This document shows, piece after piece, positions 11,923 through 12,618 of a stretch of 12,618 nt of DNA. Location of the stretch: NCBI GenBank assembly GCA_036380925.1, contig DASVDW010000235.1, positions 1 through 12,618 on the forward strand, read 5' to 3'. The position numbers and the translations under genes were made by a program. The notes beneath the pieces were generated by a model. The model did not search any database, was not told where the DNA came from, and worked only from the letters and a program-made list of their open reading frames with translations. Within the stretch, counting starts at the first letter, position 1. Each line of letters begins with the position of its first letter. This DNA is from JAICLV01 sp036380925. Lineage in GTDB: Bacteria > Actinomycetota > Actinomycetes > Acidothermales > Acidothermaceae.

Positions 11923-12618
11923 GTGCGAGTGCGCGATGTCGGCAAGCTCTTGATCGGACTCGCGGTCGCGGCCGCGGCTGTCGTCGTCCCCGTCAGCGCG
12001 GCAAGCGCCGCGACAGTCACCATCGTCACCGACGCCGGTAGCGCGTCGTTCGTCGCGGGCGATAACGCGTCTTCGACGCCGGTCGCCATCGACCCGGGCG
12101 TCACCGTTTCGGACGACGCGGCCCTCACCATCAACTCGGCCACCGTTGAGATCACCGGCAACTTCGCCATGGGTCAGGACGTGCTCGCGTTCACGAACGA
12201 CGGCTCGACGATGGGGAACATCGCGGCGAGTTACGACGCAACGACCGGCGTGCTCACCCTGACCAGCGCCGGCTGGACGGCGACCCTCGCCCAGCTGCAG
12301 TCGGCCCTGCGGTCGATCACCTACACCGACACCGCGGTGACGCCGGACACCTCGACCCGCACCGTGAGCTTCAGCTTCATCGACGCCGCGGCAAACCCGA
12401 GCAACACGGCGACCCACGACGTCACGGTCACCGCCACCGACCAGTCGCCGATTGTGAGCACGACCGGCGGGACGACGAACTACGTCGGCGGCACCAGCGC
12501 GGTGACCATCGACAGCGGCGTCACCGTCAGCGACCTGGACAACGCGACCCAGTCATCAGCCGCCGTCTCCATCACCGCGGGCTTTCACTCCGGTGACACG
12601 CTCAGCTTCGTCAACACA
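11923..12618 (+). CDS. Large secreted repeat protein (probable adhesin), N-terminal part; runs off window
   Basis: The frame is open from GTG 11923 to the window end (232 residues, no stop). AAAGGA (11912-11917) lies 5 bases before the GTG. Residues 1-29 form a signal peptide: basic start, hydrophobic core (LLIGLAVAAAAVVVPV), likely cleavage after ASA at 27-29. The rest is Thr/Ser/Val/Asp-rich and repetitive with a period of about 140 residues: VAIDPGVTVSD at 54-64 returns as VTIDSGVTVSD at 194-204, and GQDVLAFTND at 84-93 returns as GDTLSFVNT at 224-232. The unit also contains YDATTGVLTLT (104-114) and LQSALRSITYTDT (125-137), typical of cadherin-like beta-sandwich repeats in large bacterial surface proteins. 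An adhesive or matrix role is inferred. Total length and any cell-wall anchor lie beyond the window. The neighbouring divergent diguanylate cyclase is consistent with a biofilm role. Confidence 0.85.
   Translation, partial: MRVRDVGKLLIGLAVAAAAVVVPVSAASAATVTIVTDAGSASFVAGDNASSTPVAIDPGVTVSDDAALTINSATVEITGNFAMGQDVLAFTNDGSTMGNIAASYDATTGVLTLTSAGWTATLAQLQSALRSITYTDTAVTPDTSTRTVSFSFIDAAANPSNTATHDVTVTATDQSPIVSTTGGTTNYVGGTSAVTIDSGVTVSDLDNATQSSAAVSITAGFHSGDTLSFVNT

Overview
The window is high-GC DNA with GTG/TTG-rich starts, short intergenic gaps and several protein families typical of Actinomycetota: a RecQ helicase fused to a phosphoribosyltransferase domain, an actinobacterial-type ERCC4-nuclease protein and a DUF4232-type lipoprotein. 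I cannot place it more precisely than an actinomycete. No rRNA, tRNA, CRISPR array, transposase or prophage gene was seen.

Layout. (1) 1-1563: the 3' end of a crcB/fluC fluoride-exporter gene, then a complete but divergent enolase gene ending at a clear intrinsic terminator. Fluoride inhibits enolase, so this looks like a two-part fluoride-resistance module. (2) 1564-2003: the only gap over 300 bp. It holds GC-rich hairpins, a possible frameshifted remnant on the minus strand, and an array of three alternately oriented CCATAC half-sites just upstream of a Fic gene. (3) 2004-3197: a self-inhibited Fic-domain AMP-transferase with a C-terminal winged helix. It converges on a minus-strand block. 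(4) 6737-3300, minus strand: a lipoprotein (DUF3298-like plus DUF4232), an ERCC4-nuclease protein overlapping a UPF0158 protein by 4 bp, and a small two-helix membrane protein. (5) 6842-8375: a DinB-like protein and a small membrane protein on the plus strand, the latter overlapping the 3' end of a convergent, unusually short quinone-reductase-like oxidoreductase. (6) 8439-10641: RecQ-PRTase with its terminator, divergent from the oxidoreductase across a perfect 12-bp palindrome. (7) 10613-12618: a possible 22-residue arginine-rich peptide and a membrane diguanylate cyclase on the minus strand, then a divergently transcribed secreted repeat protein (probable adhesin) running off the window end.

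How the genes may work together: crcB and eno probably act as one fluoride defence (export plus a spare glycolytic target). The ERCC4 and UPF0158 genes are almost certainly translated together, which suggests a shared nucleic-acid job. The diguanylate cyclase beside a surface-repeat protein fits c-di-GMP control of attachment. The remaining genes look like independent housekeeping or accessory units. The best candidates for little-described biology are the crcB-eno pair, the ERCC4-UPF0158 pair, the RecQ-PRTase fusion and the tiny cationic ORF.
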